64,000 nucleotides of DNA from Leptothoe kymatousa TAU-MAC 1615 (GCF_018739865.1 NZ_JADOER010000009.1:269332-333331); one strand, 5' to 3'; shown: positions 26,863 to 35,789, counted from the stretch's first letter. The notes: generated from the sequence alone by a model not told the origin. Numbers and translations: made by a program.

Positions 26863-29800
26863 CTACAATTCTGTGCCGATGCCATCGCACAATGCCAGAT
26901 CTTCATCGCTAATTTCGACTGGATTATGGGCCACATGATAGCGGACCCAATCGCAACCACGAACAACCAATGAATCTAAGCTTAGAGCCTCTAAGTCCCA
27001 AAGTTTGATGGTGTTGTCACCACTGCCACTGACGAGGGTCTTGCCATCGGGACTGAAGCCCACACTAATGACCCAATCATCATGGCCATTAAGGGTGCGG
27101 ATTTCCTCGCCTGTTTCCACATCCCAGAGTTTGATGGTGTTGCCGCTACTGCCACTGACGAGGGTCTTGCCATCGGGACTGAAGCTCACACTAACGACCC
27201 CATCATCATGGCCATTAAGGGTGCGGATTTCCTCGCCTGTTTCCACATCCCAAAGTTTGATGGTGTTGCCGCCACTGCCACTGACGAGGGTTTTGCCATC
27301 GGGACTGAAGCTCACACTAACGACCCCATCATCATGGCCATTGAGACTGCGGATTTCCTCGCCTGTTTTCACATCCCAGAGTTTGATGGTGGTGTCACTA
27401 CTGCCACTGACGAGGGTCTTGCCATCGGGACTGAAGCCCACACTTCTGACCCGATCATCATGGCCGTTGAGGCTGTGAAGTTCCTCTCTTGTTTCCACAT
27501 CCCAGAGTTTGATGGTGGTGTCCCAACTGCTGACACTGACGAGGGTCTTGCCATCGGGACTGAAGCCCACACTTCTGACCCAATGATCATGGCCGTTGAG
27601 GCTGTGGAGTTCCTCGCCTGTTTCCACATCCCAGAGTTTGATGGTGGTGTCCCAACTGCCACTGACGAGGGTCTTGCCATCGGGACTGAAGCCTACACTC
27701 AGGACCTCAGACTCATGCCCATTGAGGATGCGTATTTCCTCTCCTGTATTCACATCCCAGAGTCTGATAGTGTTGTCACCACTGCCACTAACGAGGGTTT
27801 TACCATCGGGGCTGAAGCCTACACTATGGACAAAAGAATCATGAACATTAAGAGTGCGTATTTCCTCTCCTGTTTCCACATTCCATAATTTGATGGTGCC
27901 GTCACCACTGCCACTGACGAGGGTTTTACCATCGGGGCTAAAGCCCACACTACTAACTCTAGCATCATGCCCATTGAGACTATGGACTTGGTTGCTTTTC
28001 AATAAGACTTGTTGCAGTACATTCAGTCCCTCCGGTTGGATAACCTGATACTTTTGTAAAGCAGTACCAGCCCGAATAGCTTCAGTCCACGCATCCAAAT
28101 CTTTACCTTCATTCAATAGCGATAAAGAAAGCAGACCCGACGACCGCGCCTGATTTAGTGCAGCTTGCTTAATCGCTTGCTTAGCTACTCGCCATTGCCA
28201 AACAGCAACACCCCCAACAGTCATTGCCAACAATAACAACGAAGCCAATCCTCCAATCACCATTCGCTGCCGCTTCGTCTCTGCTGCCTGACCAGTCTCC
28301 AACGCTCCCCGACTTGAGGCTACATACTCCCCCTGCAACACCGTCGGTCTCGGCTCCTTCTCCGCCGCCTGCACTATCCACCGCTGCGCCTCCGTCAGCT
28401 CACTCCCCCGCAGCAGCACCTCTTCTCGCCGCCCCTTCTCATCCCACTCAATCGCCTTCAACAACAACCCAGTGTGATATCGCAAATGCACTGGGTCCGT
28501 ATCCAACGTCCGCAACAACTCCTTAAAGTTCGCCTCAAACTCTCCCTCATTAGCATTAAAATCAGTCCATTGAACCTTTGCCAACTCCGGATGCAGATCT
28601 TTCGCTTCCACCGGACGATGCAACACCGTCACCATCCGCTTATTCAGCTTCGCCGCATACTCCACCTCATCCGCACAATAGGGCGACTTCACCGACCGAG
28701 GCGACAGCACAAACAAAAAGAAATTCGATGTCTCAATCCCTTTATAAATCTCCTGCTGAAAATCCGCCCCCGACGCAATACTCTCCTGATCAAACCAGGT
28801 ACGCTTACGCTGCCGCTGCAATGCATTATTCAACTTCCGCGCAAAGTCCGAATCGGCCCGCGAATAGGAAATAAACACATCCGGCGACACCGCTGCTGTT
28901 TGTTTTTTGCTGGCCTCAATAAACTCCGTCTGAATCTCCGTCGGGCCATTAGTATCCCTAGCCTGGGCAACATCCTGCCATGCCTGGGCATGTTGCAACT
29001 CATAGCCCTGCAACAAAATACACGGGTTCCGCTGCTGCCGCTCCCATTTCAGCGCCTTGGTCAATAAAACCTTGTGCTCATTAAAATACGTCGCATCCTG
29101 CTTCAGCACCCGCAGCAGGTCGTCCTCATCCTTAAGGTAATCTTCCTCGGTCTCGTTATCGGTCAGGTCAATATATTGCAGATTCCTAAAGGCCACCGGA
29201 ATATCCGTCTCATCCACGGTCCCCGCCAGCATAATGATTAACCGCTTATTTAGCTTGATAGCTAAGTCTATTTCATACTGACAATATTTAGACTTCAGCG
29301 AATTGCGGGACATTAAATACAACACATTGTCCGCTTCTTCCACCCCCCGCTTCAGTGCCGCTTCAAAGTCGCTGCCAAATTCAATATCCGATCGATAGGT
29401 CCAAGTGGTAATCCCTGCCCGCATTAGAGTGCGTCTCACCTGATCCGTAGTCTCAGCATCTTCCTCTGCATGGGACAAAAACACCCGGGTCATCAGGTTA
29501 TCGCCGTTTTTGATGCTTTCGGTAATGTACTCGTAGTGCAGGTCCGTCGGCACCACCGGCGGCTGACTCTCTTTAAACCGAATGGCCAACCATGCTTTTG
29601 CGTTTTGTCGATCTTCCCCAGTGAGCAAATAGCGTGTTTGTTTTTGATTACGCTCCCACTCCAGAGCATCCTTCAACAGCATCGTATGCTGATGAACATA
29701 GTCCTTTTCTCGGCTCAGCAGCTCCAGCAGTCCTTCAAAGGAGTCCCCATAGTCGTCGGTGCCCTCTCGAAAATAGACCCAGTTGATCTTGCGAATTGCT

Positions 29801-30195
29801 GGGTGCATATTGGCAAAATGGGAATGCTTACCTGCGGCCTTATAGGCCTCCCACTGGTCCTTGGTGTCTTCTGGATTGCGATACTGCCAGGTGTCGTAGC
29901 TGATCTCCTCCACATGCAGCAGCGGAATAATCCGCTTTCTGTGCTTTAGCGCCTGCTCAATTTCCAGATTGCAGTAGTCTGAGTTCACCGAATGGGGCGA
30001 AATCAGGTACAGAAAGTTATCCGCCTTTTCAATGCCATCATCGATTTGCCTTTGGTAGTCCACCCCCAGCGGAATATCGTTATAGTCAAACCAAACCTTG
30101 TAGCCTAGCGCTGTGAGGCGTTTGCTAAGCTCCTGGGCAAATTGCTTACTATCGGCACGACCATAGGAAATAAACGCATCCTGGAAGGGGTTCAT
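26863..30195 (-). CDS. Three-TIR, transmembrane, 8-WD40-repeat protein
   Basis: A 1110-residue paralogue of the protein at 3697-7698. TIR domains begin near residues 5 (QDAFISYGRADS), 235 (TRVFLSHAEEDA) and 435 (PDVFISYSRADS). Each keeps the Glu after the conserved Cys (YCNLE, YCQYE, YCADE) and is followed by the same helical linker. A hydrophobic stretch around 644-668 is probably membrane-spanning. Eight WD40 repeats from ~733 are nearly identical (VGFSPDGKTLVSGS, TIKLWDVETGEE) and differ mainly at a few loop positions. The C-terminal tail VRGCDWVRYHV..LCDGI is a common cap after such propellers. Likely a receptor-type TIR effector; the trigger and product are unknown. Confidence 0.93.
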   Translation of the reverse strand: MNPFQDAFISYGRADSKQFAQELSKRLTALGYKVWFDYNDIPLGVDYQRQIDDGIEKADNFLYLISPHSVNSDYCNLEIEQALKHRKRIIPLLHVEEISYDTWQYRNPEDTKDQWEAYKAAGKHSHFANMHPAIRKINWVYFREGTDDYGDSFEGLLELLSREKDYVHQHTMLLKDALEWERNQKQTRYLLTGEDRQNAKAWLAIRFKESQPPVVPTDLHYEYITESIKNGDNLMTRVFLSHAEEDAETTDQVRRTLMRAGITTWTYRSDIEFGSDFEAALKRGVEEADNVLYLMSRNSLKSKYCQYEIDLAIKLNKRLIIMLAGTVDETDIPVAFRNLQYIDLTDNETEEDYLKDEDDLLRVLKQDATYFNEHKVLLTKALKWERQQRNPCILLQGYELQHAQAWQDVAQARDTNGPTEIQTEFIEASKKQTAAVSPDVFISYSRADSDFARKLNNALQRQRKRTWFDQESIASGADFQQEIYKGIETSNFFLFVLSPRSVKSPYCADEVEYAAKLNKRMVTVLHRPVEAKDLHPELAKVQWTDFNANEGEFEANFKELLRTLDTDPVHLRYHTGLLLKAIEWDEKGRREEVLLRGSELTEAQRWIVQAAEKEPRPTVLQGEYVASSRGALETGQAAETKRQRMVIGGLASLLLLAMTVGGVAVWQWRVAKQAIKQAALNQARSSGLLSLSLLNEGKDLDAWTEAIRAGTALQKYQVIQPEGLNVLQQVLLKSNQVHSLNGHDARVSSVGFSPDGKTLVSGSGDGTIKLWNVETGEEIRTLNVHDSFVHSVGFSPDGKTLVSGSGDNTIRLWDVNTGEEIRILNGHESEVLSVGFSPDGKTLVSGSWDTTIKLWDVETGEELHSLNGHDHWVRSVGFSPDGKTLVSVSSWDTTIKLWDVETREELHSLNGHDDRVRSVGFSPDGKTLVSGSSDTTIKLWDVKTGEEIRSLNGHDDGVVSVSFSPDGKTLVSGSGGNTIKLWDVETGEEIRTLNGHDDGVVSVSFSPDGKTLVSGSSGNTIKLWDVETGEEIRTLNGHDDWVISVGFSPDGKTLVSGSGDNTIKLWDLEALSLDSLVVRGCDWVRYHVAHNPVEISDEDLALCDGIGTEL
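26995..27990 (-). repeat. Eight tandem 126-base WD40-coding repeats
   Basis: The marker TTTGATGGTG-type boundary recurs near 27004, 27130, 27256, 27382, 27508, 27637, 27763 and 27889, i.e. every 126 bases with one 129-base unit (an extra Ser codon, VSVSSWD). Adjacent units are almost identical at DNA level, including silent positions. Confidence 0.9.
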
Positions 30196-30369
30196 GGAAG
30201 GGGCTGCAATCGGGGACTATGGGTGAGTATACAGCCGATAAATTGCTGAAAATGTAATCGAACCGAAAGTTTTTACGTACGTTAATTGATGCGCATGCTG
30301 ACTATCGATATATCCCCGTTATATAAGTAGATGGCCGGAACTATGCCAAGCCTATCGAGGCCCCCTTCC

Positions 30370-30432
30370 GTCCCCCAATTCTGGGGGAAACTAAACTCAA
30401 AGCCTCCAGAATTAGGAGTTTGAGGGAATAAA
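30370..30432. repeat. CCCCCAATTCTGGGGG hairpin repeat
   Basis: CCCCCAATTCTGGGGG and the adjacent weaker CTCCAGAATTAGGAG are palindromic. Related hairpins occur at 30936-30958, 34268-34330 and 39613-39645. They sit in gene-poor gaps and are typical cyanobacterial dispersed hairpins. Confidence 0.6.
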
Positions 30433-30486
30433 CGACTTTTGGCCTCTTTGACGATTACTGGATCTTAGAAAACATCCATCATGTTT

Positions 30487-30852
30487 TCATTTAGTGACTG
30501 TTTGACGAATAGTAGTCAGCACGTCTGATAAATGATGGATTACGTCATCATTGGTAAACCGTAAAACTTGATAACCATAGCGTTCGAGCTGTTCTGTTCT
30601 AGCGATATCGTAGTCAAGTTGTGTATCGTGAATAGCACCATCGATTTCAATCATCAAACGACAGGCAGGACAATAAAAGTCAACAATGAAGCGACCAATC
30701 GGATGCTGTGCCCGAAACTTAAATCCATCTAGCTGACGAGCTTTTAATGCGGTCCAAAGTGTCTGTTCAGCGATAGTCATATTCTTTCGTAACCGTTTAG
30801 CTGCCGCCGCAATTTCGGGTGTTGTGCTCCTAATTCTTTTTGAATGATGCAT
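30487..30852 (-). CDS. DUF559 endonuclease-like protein
   Basis: 121 residues, full length for the family. It has MTIAEQTLWTALKARQLDGFKFRAQHPIGRFIVDFYCPACRLMIEIDGAIH, the Vsr/PD-(D/E)XK-like core with Asp in VDFYC and Glu in IEIDG, then YGYQVLRFTNDDVIHH. The family is a small predicted nuclease found in many copies in cyanobacteria; its role is unknown. Confidence 0.9.
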   Translation of the reverse strand: MHHSKRIRSTTPEIAAAAKRLRKNMTIAEQTLWTALKARQLDGFKFRAQHPIGRFIVDFYCPACRLMIEIDGAIHDTQLDYDIARTEQLERYGYQVLRFTNDDVIHHLSDVLTTIRQTVTK

Positions 30853-30994
30853 CAGGACACCATCATAGACCTCGACTAAAAATACCCAAAAAATAGTAAT
30901 TGATTAGATCTACGAATTTGAAATGCACATCAAAGCCCCCAGTATTGGGGGTTGGGGGCCTAAAAAAGCTGTTAACCTTACAAAACTTGAACCG

Positions 30995-31711
30995 ATGAAC
31001 CTTACCCCCATTGCCGATAACCTGTGGTGCGCCAGCCAGCCCCTTCGCTTTATCGGCCTAGAAATAGGCACCCGCATGACCGTAGTACGTCTGGGCAACG
31101 GCGACCTGGTGCTTATTTCTCCCATTGCCCTGGATGCCGCCCATCGTCTTCAGTTAGATACCCTGGGTACAGTGCGCCACATCATTGCGCCCAATCTGTT
31201 TCACCATATGTTTGTGGGCCAAGGGCAGTCCCTATATCCCAATGCAACGGTGTGGGGGGTGGAGGGTCTCGCGGAAAAACGACCCGACTTAAAGCTGGAT
31301 GACCTGGTGAACCAACCTGGCAGTTTTAATGGCGAACTGGACTACATGCCGTTCCGTGGGTTTGCGTCGATCTTGCCCCAGGGGATTTGCATGGCCAATG
31401 AAACGGTTTTCTACCATCGCCCCAGCCGCAGCCTAATTCTTACGGATATCGCCTTTAACTTTGGTCAAAATAGCAGTCTTTCTGTGCGTCTGGGCACCCG
31501 CATTTTAGGGGGCTACAACCAACTGCAACCCAGCCGTTTAGAAAAGTGGGGCACCCGCGATAAGGCGACGGTGGCAGATTCTGTGCGCCAGGTTTTGGCC
31601 TGGGACTTTGACCGGGTGATTCCGGCCCACGGCAGCATTGTGGAAACAAATGGCAAGGCGGCGTTTAAGGCAGGCTATGAATGGTTTCTGGACTGTTCTT
31701 TATCGCCCTAG
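30995..31711 (+). CDS. DUF4336 protein (metallo-beta-lactamase-like fold)
   Basis: 238 residues from ATG 30995. The upstream open frame reads through a palindromic repeat and is not used. Segments typical of DUF4336: NLWCASQPLRFIGLEIGTRMTVVRL, HIIAPNLFHHMFVGQ, SLILTDIAFNF and DRVIPAHGSIVE, resembling a metallo-beta-lactamase scaffold with few metal-ligand His. The function is unknown. Its stop codon overlaps that of the convergent gene at 31708-32322. Confidence 0.85.
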   Translation: MNLTPIADNLWCASQPLRFIGLEIGTRMTVVRLGNGDLVLISPIALDAAHRLQLDTLGTVRHIIAPNLFHHMFVGQGQSLYPNATVWGVEGLAEKRPDLKLDDLVNQPGSFNGELDYMPFRGFASILPQGICMANETVFYHRPSRSLILTDIAFNFGQNSSLSVRLGTRILGGYNQLQPSRLEKWGTRDKATVADSVRQVLAWDFDRVIPAHGSIVETNGKAAFKAGYEWFLDCSLSP

Positions 31712-32322
31712 CTGGCGTTTCTGACGGCATATTTGCGTCGAGAATAGCTTTCTAGGGCAACGGCCTGGCGCTTGGGGGTGACCTTATTTCTGGCTTTGTG
31801 CAACCAAACGGCTACGTCGTTTTCGGTTAGGCGAATTTTTTGCCCCAGGGTTTGGATAAAGATGGAATGGTTGGAGATTTCAATATCGCGCACGGGGTAC
31901 CACTCGCTGCGGGTGCGAATTAGGAAATCTAGATTCCACATGGACGTGCTTTTTTGGTTGCGTTGGATCCACCACTTGCGCCACAGTTCATTGGGGCTGG
32001 TGCAGTTGACCTCATAGGCCGGGGGCACCTTGCTGTATTGATAGGTGTAAAACTCGGTGTTGCCCTTGCTTTCGTTGGGGATAAACCCTTTTTCTAGCAA
32101 AATTTTGTTGATCAGCTGCCAGTAGGGGGAGCTTAGCTTCACTAAAAAGCAGTGGGGATCTTGCACTAAATGGCTAGACGCTAAGAGACCTTCGTTTTTG
32201 ACGAAGAGCTGATTGTTGTCGCAAATATTATGAGCCCTGAGATAGCTGCTGTTGATGATGACGGGTTCTTTGTTCAGAGACTTGTCCAGAAAGGTACAAA
32301 TTAGGTCTAAATCGTGTGCCAT
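31708..32322 (-). CDS. Hypothetical protein
   Basis: 204 residues, no signal peptide or membrane segment, Trp-rich in the middle (ELWRKWWIQRNQKSTSMWNL) and basic at the C-terminus (KRQAVALESYSRRKYAV). Not recognised. The two convergent TAG stops overlap at 31708-31711. Confidence 0.65.
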   Translation of the reverse strand: MAHDLDLICTFLDKSLNKEPVIINSSYLRAHNICDNNQLFVKNEGLLASSHLVQDPHCFLVKLSSPYWQLINKILLEKGFIPNESKGNTEFYTYQYSKVPPAYEVNCTSPNELWRKWWIQRNQKSTSMWNLDFLIRTRSEWYPVRDIEISNHSIFIQTLGQKIRLTENDVAVWLHKARNKVTPKRQAVALESYSRRKYAVRNAS

Positions 32323-32691
32323 TCTATTTTTCCAATCAATGTGATTTTCAGGGGTGGCTCAAGGCTCATTTGCTTATGTTTAAGTATGCCCTTAAACATA
32401 GAAGACTTTTATAAATTGACAGAACAAACTTCCGGAATCGCTGAATCCGTTGATACACGAAGTCTCTTAAATTATGTTTATTAAACTCTTTTTGATTAAG
32501 GAGACATCAATCTTAAAATTAAAAACGAATAGTTCAGTATTTTCTCCCTGCGATCTTTTGCATAAAAACGTTAGCGGATTGCGCAGGACCAACAAGTTTT
32601 TTATTTATTGCTGTCTGCAGGGGAGAAACCGATCTATTTTTTTAGATCGTCTTGCTTGACATCTACCTACTAGGTGGTAGATACTTTGATT
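32323..32691. other. AT-rich intergenic region upstream of the TetR gene
   Basis: No gene seen apart from weak open frames. It ends in the TetR promoter/operator described separately. Confidence 0.5.
32656..32685 (+). promoter_or_regulatory. TetR promoter with overlapping operator (site 1)
   Basis: TTGACA at 32656-32661 is followed after 18 bases by GATACT (32680-32685). Between them lies CTACCTACTAGGTGGTAG (32663-32680), with the perfect core palindrome ACCTACTAGGT. Two further copies of the motif precede the SDR gene, which points to autoregulation. Confidence 0.65.
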
Positions 32692-33267
32692 ATGGAAAAA
32701 AGCACTGCCCAACGCATATTGGATGTCGCCCAGGATATGGTGCGTAACCGGGGCTATAGCGCCTTTAGTTACGCTGATATATCTAAGCAGGTGGGTATCC
32801 GCAAAGCGAGTATCCATTATCACTTTCCGTCTAAGGATGAGCTGGTGAAGGAGCTGGTGGTGCAATATCGGCAAACCATGGGAAAGGCCTGCGATCGCAT
32901 TGCCAAATCCCGAGCCAGCCTAGATCAACAGCTGATCCAGTTTGCCAATCTCTACCGAGACGGATTGAGCAATGGTCAAATCTGTTTATGTGCCATGCTG
33001 GCCGCAGACTTTGCCGTACTCCCCGAATCCGTGCACGCAGAGATTAAAATCTTTTTCCGCGATACCGAAGCCTGGCTGGGCGAACTACTGCAGCAAGGTT
33101 GCGATGACGGGATTTGGACCTGTCAACCGTCGGTCACCCAAGAGGCTAAGGGCTTAATCGCCATGCTTCAAGGGGCCCAGCTGCTGGCCCGTTCAGCAGA
33201 CAATAGCACCGCCACCTTCGAGCAGGTGGTTTATCCCTTGTTAACCGCCAAGTTTTCTAAGTCATAG
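32692..33267 (+). CDS. TetR/AcrR-family transcriptional regulator
   Basis: 191 residues from ATG 32692. A GTG 18 bases upstream would start inside the operator and is rejected. The N-terminal helix-turn-helix is ILDVAQDMVRNRGYSAFSYADISKQVGIRKASIHYHFPSKDELV, with the hallmark YHFPSK. The C-terminal ligand-binding part contains ICLCAMLAADFAVLPE. By family precedent it represses its own gene and the adjacent SDR until a small molecule binds. Matching operator motifs at 32663, 33356 and 33387 support this. Confidence 0.92.
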   Translation: MEKSTAQRILDVAQDMVRNRGYSAFSYADISKQVGIRKASIHYHFPSKDELVKELVVQYRQTMGKACDRIAKSRASLDQQLIQFANLYRDGLSNGQICLCAMLAADFAVLPESVHAEIKIFFRDTEAWLGELLQQGCDDGIWTCQPSVTQEAKGLIAMLQGAQLLARSADNSTATFEQVVYPLLTAKFSKS

Positions 33268-33273
33268 CCCACC

Positions 33274-33319
33274 AGCCATAGCCCACCAGGGGGCTGCTCA
33301 AACCTGGTGGGCTATGGCT
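33274..33319 (+). terminator. Long hairpin after the TetR gene
   Basis: A perfect 17-bp stem (33274-33290 and 33303-33319, starting AGCCATAGCCCACCAGG) with a 12-base loop, seven bases after the TetR stop. No U-run follows, so it may act as a structural or bidirectional terminator rather than a classical intrinsic one. Confidence 0.5.
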
Positions 33320-33355
33320 GCTTGCATCCACCCCGGGTAGTTTGTCCACATTCAA

Positions 33356-33404
33356 CTACCTACTAGTAGATATTTTATTTTATAAACTACCAACTAGTAG
33401 GTAA
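33356..33404 (+). promoter_or_regulatory. Paired operators (sites 2 and 3) upstream of the SDR gene
   Basis: CTACCTACTAGTAGATAT (33356-33373) and CTACCAACTAGTAGGTAA (33387-33404) are both centred on ACTAGT, 31 bases apart (about three helical turns). They flank TATAAA (33381-33386), a likely -10 element. Together with site 1 they suggest a consensus of CTACCTACTAGTAGGTAG. Confidence 0.7.
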
Positions 33405-33430
33405 AAGTCACTTAACCACGAGGAACCATC

Positions 33431-34213
33431 ATGTCTTTATCATTTACCGGCCAAAAGCTAATTGTTATCGGCGGCAGCAGCGGCATGGGCAAAGCCGTTG
33501 CCCGCACTGTGCTCGACCATGGTGGGGCCGCTGTGCTGGTGGGTCGCCGGGCCGAAAAGCTCCAGGCCGCTGTGGACGAACTCAAGGCCTACGGCACCGT
33601 GGTGGCCGAGCGGGCCGACATTTCCCAGCCGGAGAAACTGCAGGCCCTAATTGCCAAAATTAACCAGACCCACGGCGATGCCACCCTGTTGGTGAATGCG
33701 GCCGGGGTGTTTTTGCCCAAGCCGTTTTTAGACTACGAAGCCGCCGACTACGATCTCTATTTGGACCTGAACAAGGCCACCTTTTTTATTACCCAGGCCG
33801 TGGCCCGCAACATGATCCAAAACAACAATGGCGGGGCCATTGTCAACATCGGTTCCATGTGGGCCAAGCAGGCGGTGCAGGCCACCCCATCCTCCGCCTA
33901 TTCCATGGCCAAGGCGGGGCTGCACTCCCTGACGCAACATCTTGCCATGGAGCTGGCGGATAAGCATATTCGGGTGAATGCGGTGTCTCCAGCGGTGGTG
34001 GAAACCCCCATCTATGAAGGCTTTATCCCCAAGGACGACGTTCACGGAGCACTGCAGGGGTTCAACAGTTTTCACCCCATGGGTCGGGTGGGTACGCCGG
34101 AGGATGTGGCCCATGCGATCGCATTTTTACTCTCCGACAACGCCGCCTGGGTCACCGGTGCTATTTGGGATGTGGACGGCGGTGTGATGGCCGGACGTAA
34201 TCAGTATAACTAG
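33431..34213 (+). CDS. Short-chain dehydrogenase/reductase (SDR)
   Basis: 260 residues. Cofactor motif GGSSGMGKA (~14-22), VGRRAEKL after it (an Arg pair favouring NADPH), NAAGVF (~89), catalytic Ser in NIGSMW and YSMAK (~157-161), and the end [10 protein letters not shown]. It reduces or oxidises an unidentified carbonyl/alcohol. GAGGA precedes the ATG. The paired TetR-type operators upstream indicate that the neighbouring regulator controls it. Confidence 0.93.
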   Translation: MSLSFTGQKLIVIGGSSGMGKAVARTVLDHGGAAVLVGRRAEKLQAAVDELKAYGTVVAERADISQPEKLQALIAKINQTHGDATLLVNAAGVFLPKPFLDYEAADYDLYLDLNKATFFITQAVARNMIQNNNGGAIVNIGSMWAKQAVQATPSSAYSMAKAGLHSLTQHLAMELADKHIRVNAVSPAVVETPIYEGFIPKDDVHGALQGFNSFHPMGRVGTPEDVAHAIAFLLSDNAAWVTGAIWDVDGGVMAGRNQYN

Positions 34214-34566
34214 GTGAACTCAATCTTTTGCAAGATACAACCAAGCTATTAAACTGCTTGTTTCTGCCCCCAAACCCCCAATTTTGGGGGCTTTGAGTCT
34301 GGCCTCCCCCAGAATTGGGAAGAGGGGGTCTCGATATCTGAAAATTAATTTAGGATCACCTACTTAACTCCGAGTTAGAAAATGGCCCTCCTTCAGCATT
34401 CCTACCCCCTAACTCCGAGTTAGAAAGTGGCCCTCCTTCAGCATTCCTAACCCCTAACTCCGAGTTAGAAAATGGCCCTCCTTCAGCATTCCTACCCCCT
34501 AACACCCACTTCCGAAAATGCTATCTTTAGCTGACAAAAACGTCCCTGTAGTGATGGAGATAACCG
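34214..34566. other. Intergenic region with hairpin repeats and a tandem palindrome array
   Basis: 34265-34330 holds CCCCCAATTTTGGGGG-type hairpins. 34365-34524 holds the 45-base tandem array described separately. No gene. Confidence 0.7.
34365..34524. repeat. Three-and-a-half tandem 45-base units with palindromes, upstream of bicupin
   Basis: Units start at 34365, 34410 and 34455, and a degenerate one at 34500, each exactly 45 bases apart. Each full unit carries the palindrome TAACTCCGAGTTA, extended to CTAACTC-C-GAGTTAG in units 2 and 3, then GAAA(A/G)TGGCCCTCCTTCAGC. The array ends about 40 bases before the bicupin ATG, where repeated regulator sites are often found. Confidence 0.85.
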
Positions 34567-35217
34567 ATGAAATTACACACCGACTACCGCCAGCGTGTTG
34601 TTGTCCATACCGATAGCTTACCCTGGGTCGATTCCCCCATGGCCGGTGTCCAGCGGCAAATGTTAGAACGCGATGGTGAAGAAGTAGCACGCGCCACATC
34701 CATGGTGCGCTATGCCCCTGACAGTTACTTTTCCGCCCACACCCATGGTGGCGGAGAAGAGTTTCTTGTGCTAAGCGGTGTATTCTCTGACGAACATGGA
34801 GATTTCCCCCCGGGCACCTATGTGCGCAATCCGGTGGGTTCCAGCCACACCCCCTACAGCAAAGAGGGGGCAACCATATTAGTAAAACTGCAACAGATGG
34901 ATCCCGCAGATCAGCAACAGGTCACCATTGATACCAACAACACACCCTTTGTGCCGGGGTTGATCCCTGGGCTCCAGGTGCTGCCTTTACACAGCTTTGG
35001 CACGGAGCAAGTTGCCCTCGTTAAATGGGCACCGCATACAAAATTTCAAACCCATCGCCATTGGGGCGGGGAAGAAATCTTTGTTGTGGAGGGCACCTTC
35101 GCCGACGAACAGGGCGTTTACCCAAAAGGTACCTGGCTACGCAACCCGCCCAACAGTGTCCACACCCCCTTCAGCGAAGAAGGGTGCCTAATCTATGTAA
35201 AAACGGGACACCTGTAA
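34567..35217 (+). CDS. Bicupin protein (two ChrR-like cupin domains)
   Basis: 216 residues with two similar cupin halves. Residues ~55-100: SAHTHGGGEEFLVLSGVFSDEHG. Residues ~160-205: QTHRHWGGEEIFVVEGTFADEQG. Both keep the HxHxGGEE metal-binding motif, and each ends with a YVRNP/WLRNP..S.HTP(Y/F)S.EG segment. This resembles the cupin domain of ChrR anti-sigma factors, but there is no N-terminal zinc anti-sigma domain. It may be a metal-dependent dioxygenase-like enzyme or a sensor. A tandem palindrome array precedes it. Confidence 0.88.
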   Translation: MKLHTDYRQRVVVHTDSLPWVDSPMAGVQRQMLERDGEEVARATSMVRYAPDSYFSAHTHGGGEEFLVLSGVFSDEHGDFPPGTYVRNPVGSSHTPYSKEGATILVKLQQMDPADQQQVTIDTNNTPFVPGLIPGLQVLPLHSFGTEQVALVKWAPHTKFQTHRHWGGEEIFVVEGTFADEQGVYPKGTWLRNPPNSVHTPFSEEGCLIYVKTGHL

Positions 35218-35339
35218 ATCTGTTGCGTAGGGCTACAGGCCTAATGACGAAATACGTATGTGGGGTGAAACCCTCTGTTGCAAGAGATACTTTCTGAGAT
35301 ATTTAAAGGTAGCTCAGGCGACGGATCGCTGGCCTAGGC

Positions 35340-35573
35340 TTAAAAATACTCAACCATTCTATTGGTGGGTGCCTGGCGGCGAACAACGGAAACTAGCAAA
35401 ACTTCACTGCCTTTACCTTCAATATCTTTCACGTAGCGACGCTGTTCTTGCAGCGCTTCACTTTCCGACTCAAACGGCCCAAAATAGTAGCCACGGCTAG
35501 GGGAAGCGGCTAAAATCTCTAACCACCAGGACCTGTCGAGGAGGCTAAACAGCTGATGTATAAACTTTTTCAT
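35340..35573 (-). CDS. DUF1816 protein
   Basis: 77 residues: MKKFIHQLFSLLDRSWWLEI, then SRGYYFGPFESESEALQEQRRYVKDIEGKGSEVLLVSV. The WWLEI...YYFGPF...EA pattern is that of DUF1816, a small family almost confined to cyanobacteria, with a fold related to CpcD-like linker domains. The role is unknown. Confidence 0.8.
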   Translation of the reverse strand: MKKFIHQLFSLLDRSWWLEILAASPSRGYYFGPFESESEALQEQRRYVKDIEGKGSEVLLVSVVRRQAPTNRMVEYF

Positions 35574-35789
35574 AATAGGGTGGACTCATTGAAATACAGT
35601 TCGGCGTTGCTGATTTTCACTATGACTTTTCAGAAACGGTTGAAAGATCTGTGGGGACAGATCGCATCGCTCTTGAAATCAACAACAGTATGAATCACGT
35701 CCTAAACAGACGCACCTTTTCCCTTATACTCCCCTGAGAAATCTCTGCACTGTTGGCCTTGATACTTTTTTATAAATAAAAGTTATTAA

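Noticed and set aside
27005-27888. Long plus-strand frames opposite the WD40 repeats (157 and 268 codons)
   Set aside because: They stay open only because the 126-base repeat has a length divisible by three; they are antisense shadows.
26995-27990. The 126-base repeats as a CRISPR-like or satellite array
   Set aside because: The repeats are contiguous coding units giving perfect WD40 blades, with no spacers.
23193-30195. Uma2 and DUF559 genes as a transposon or restriction-modification system
   Set aside because: No transposase, methyltransferase or specificity gene nearby; both families are common as lone genes in cyanobacteria.
34567-35217. Bicupin as a ChrR anti-sigma factor
   Set aside because: No zinc anti-sigma N-terminal domain and no ECF sigma gene beside it; two cupin halves only.
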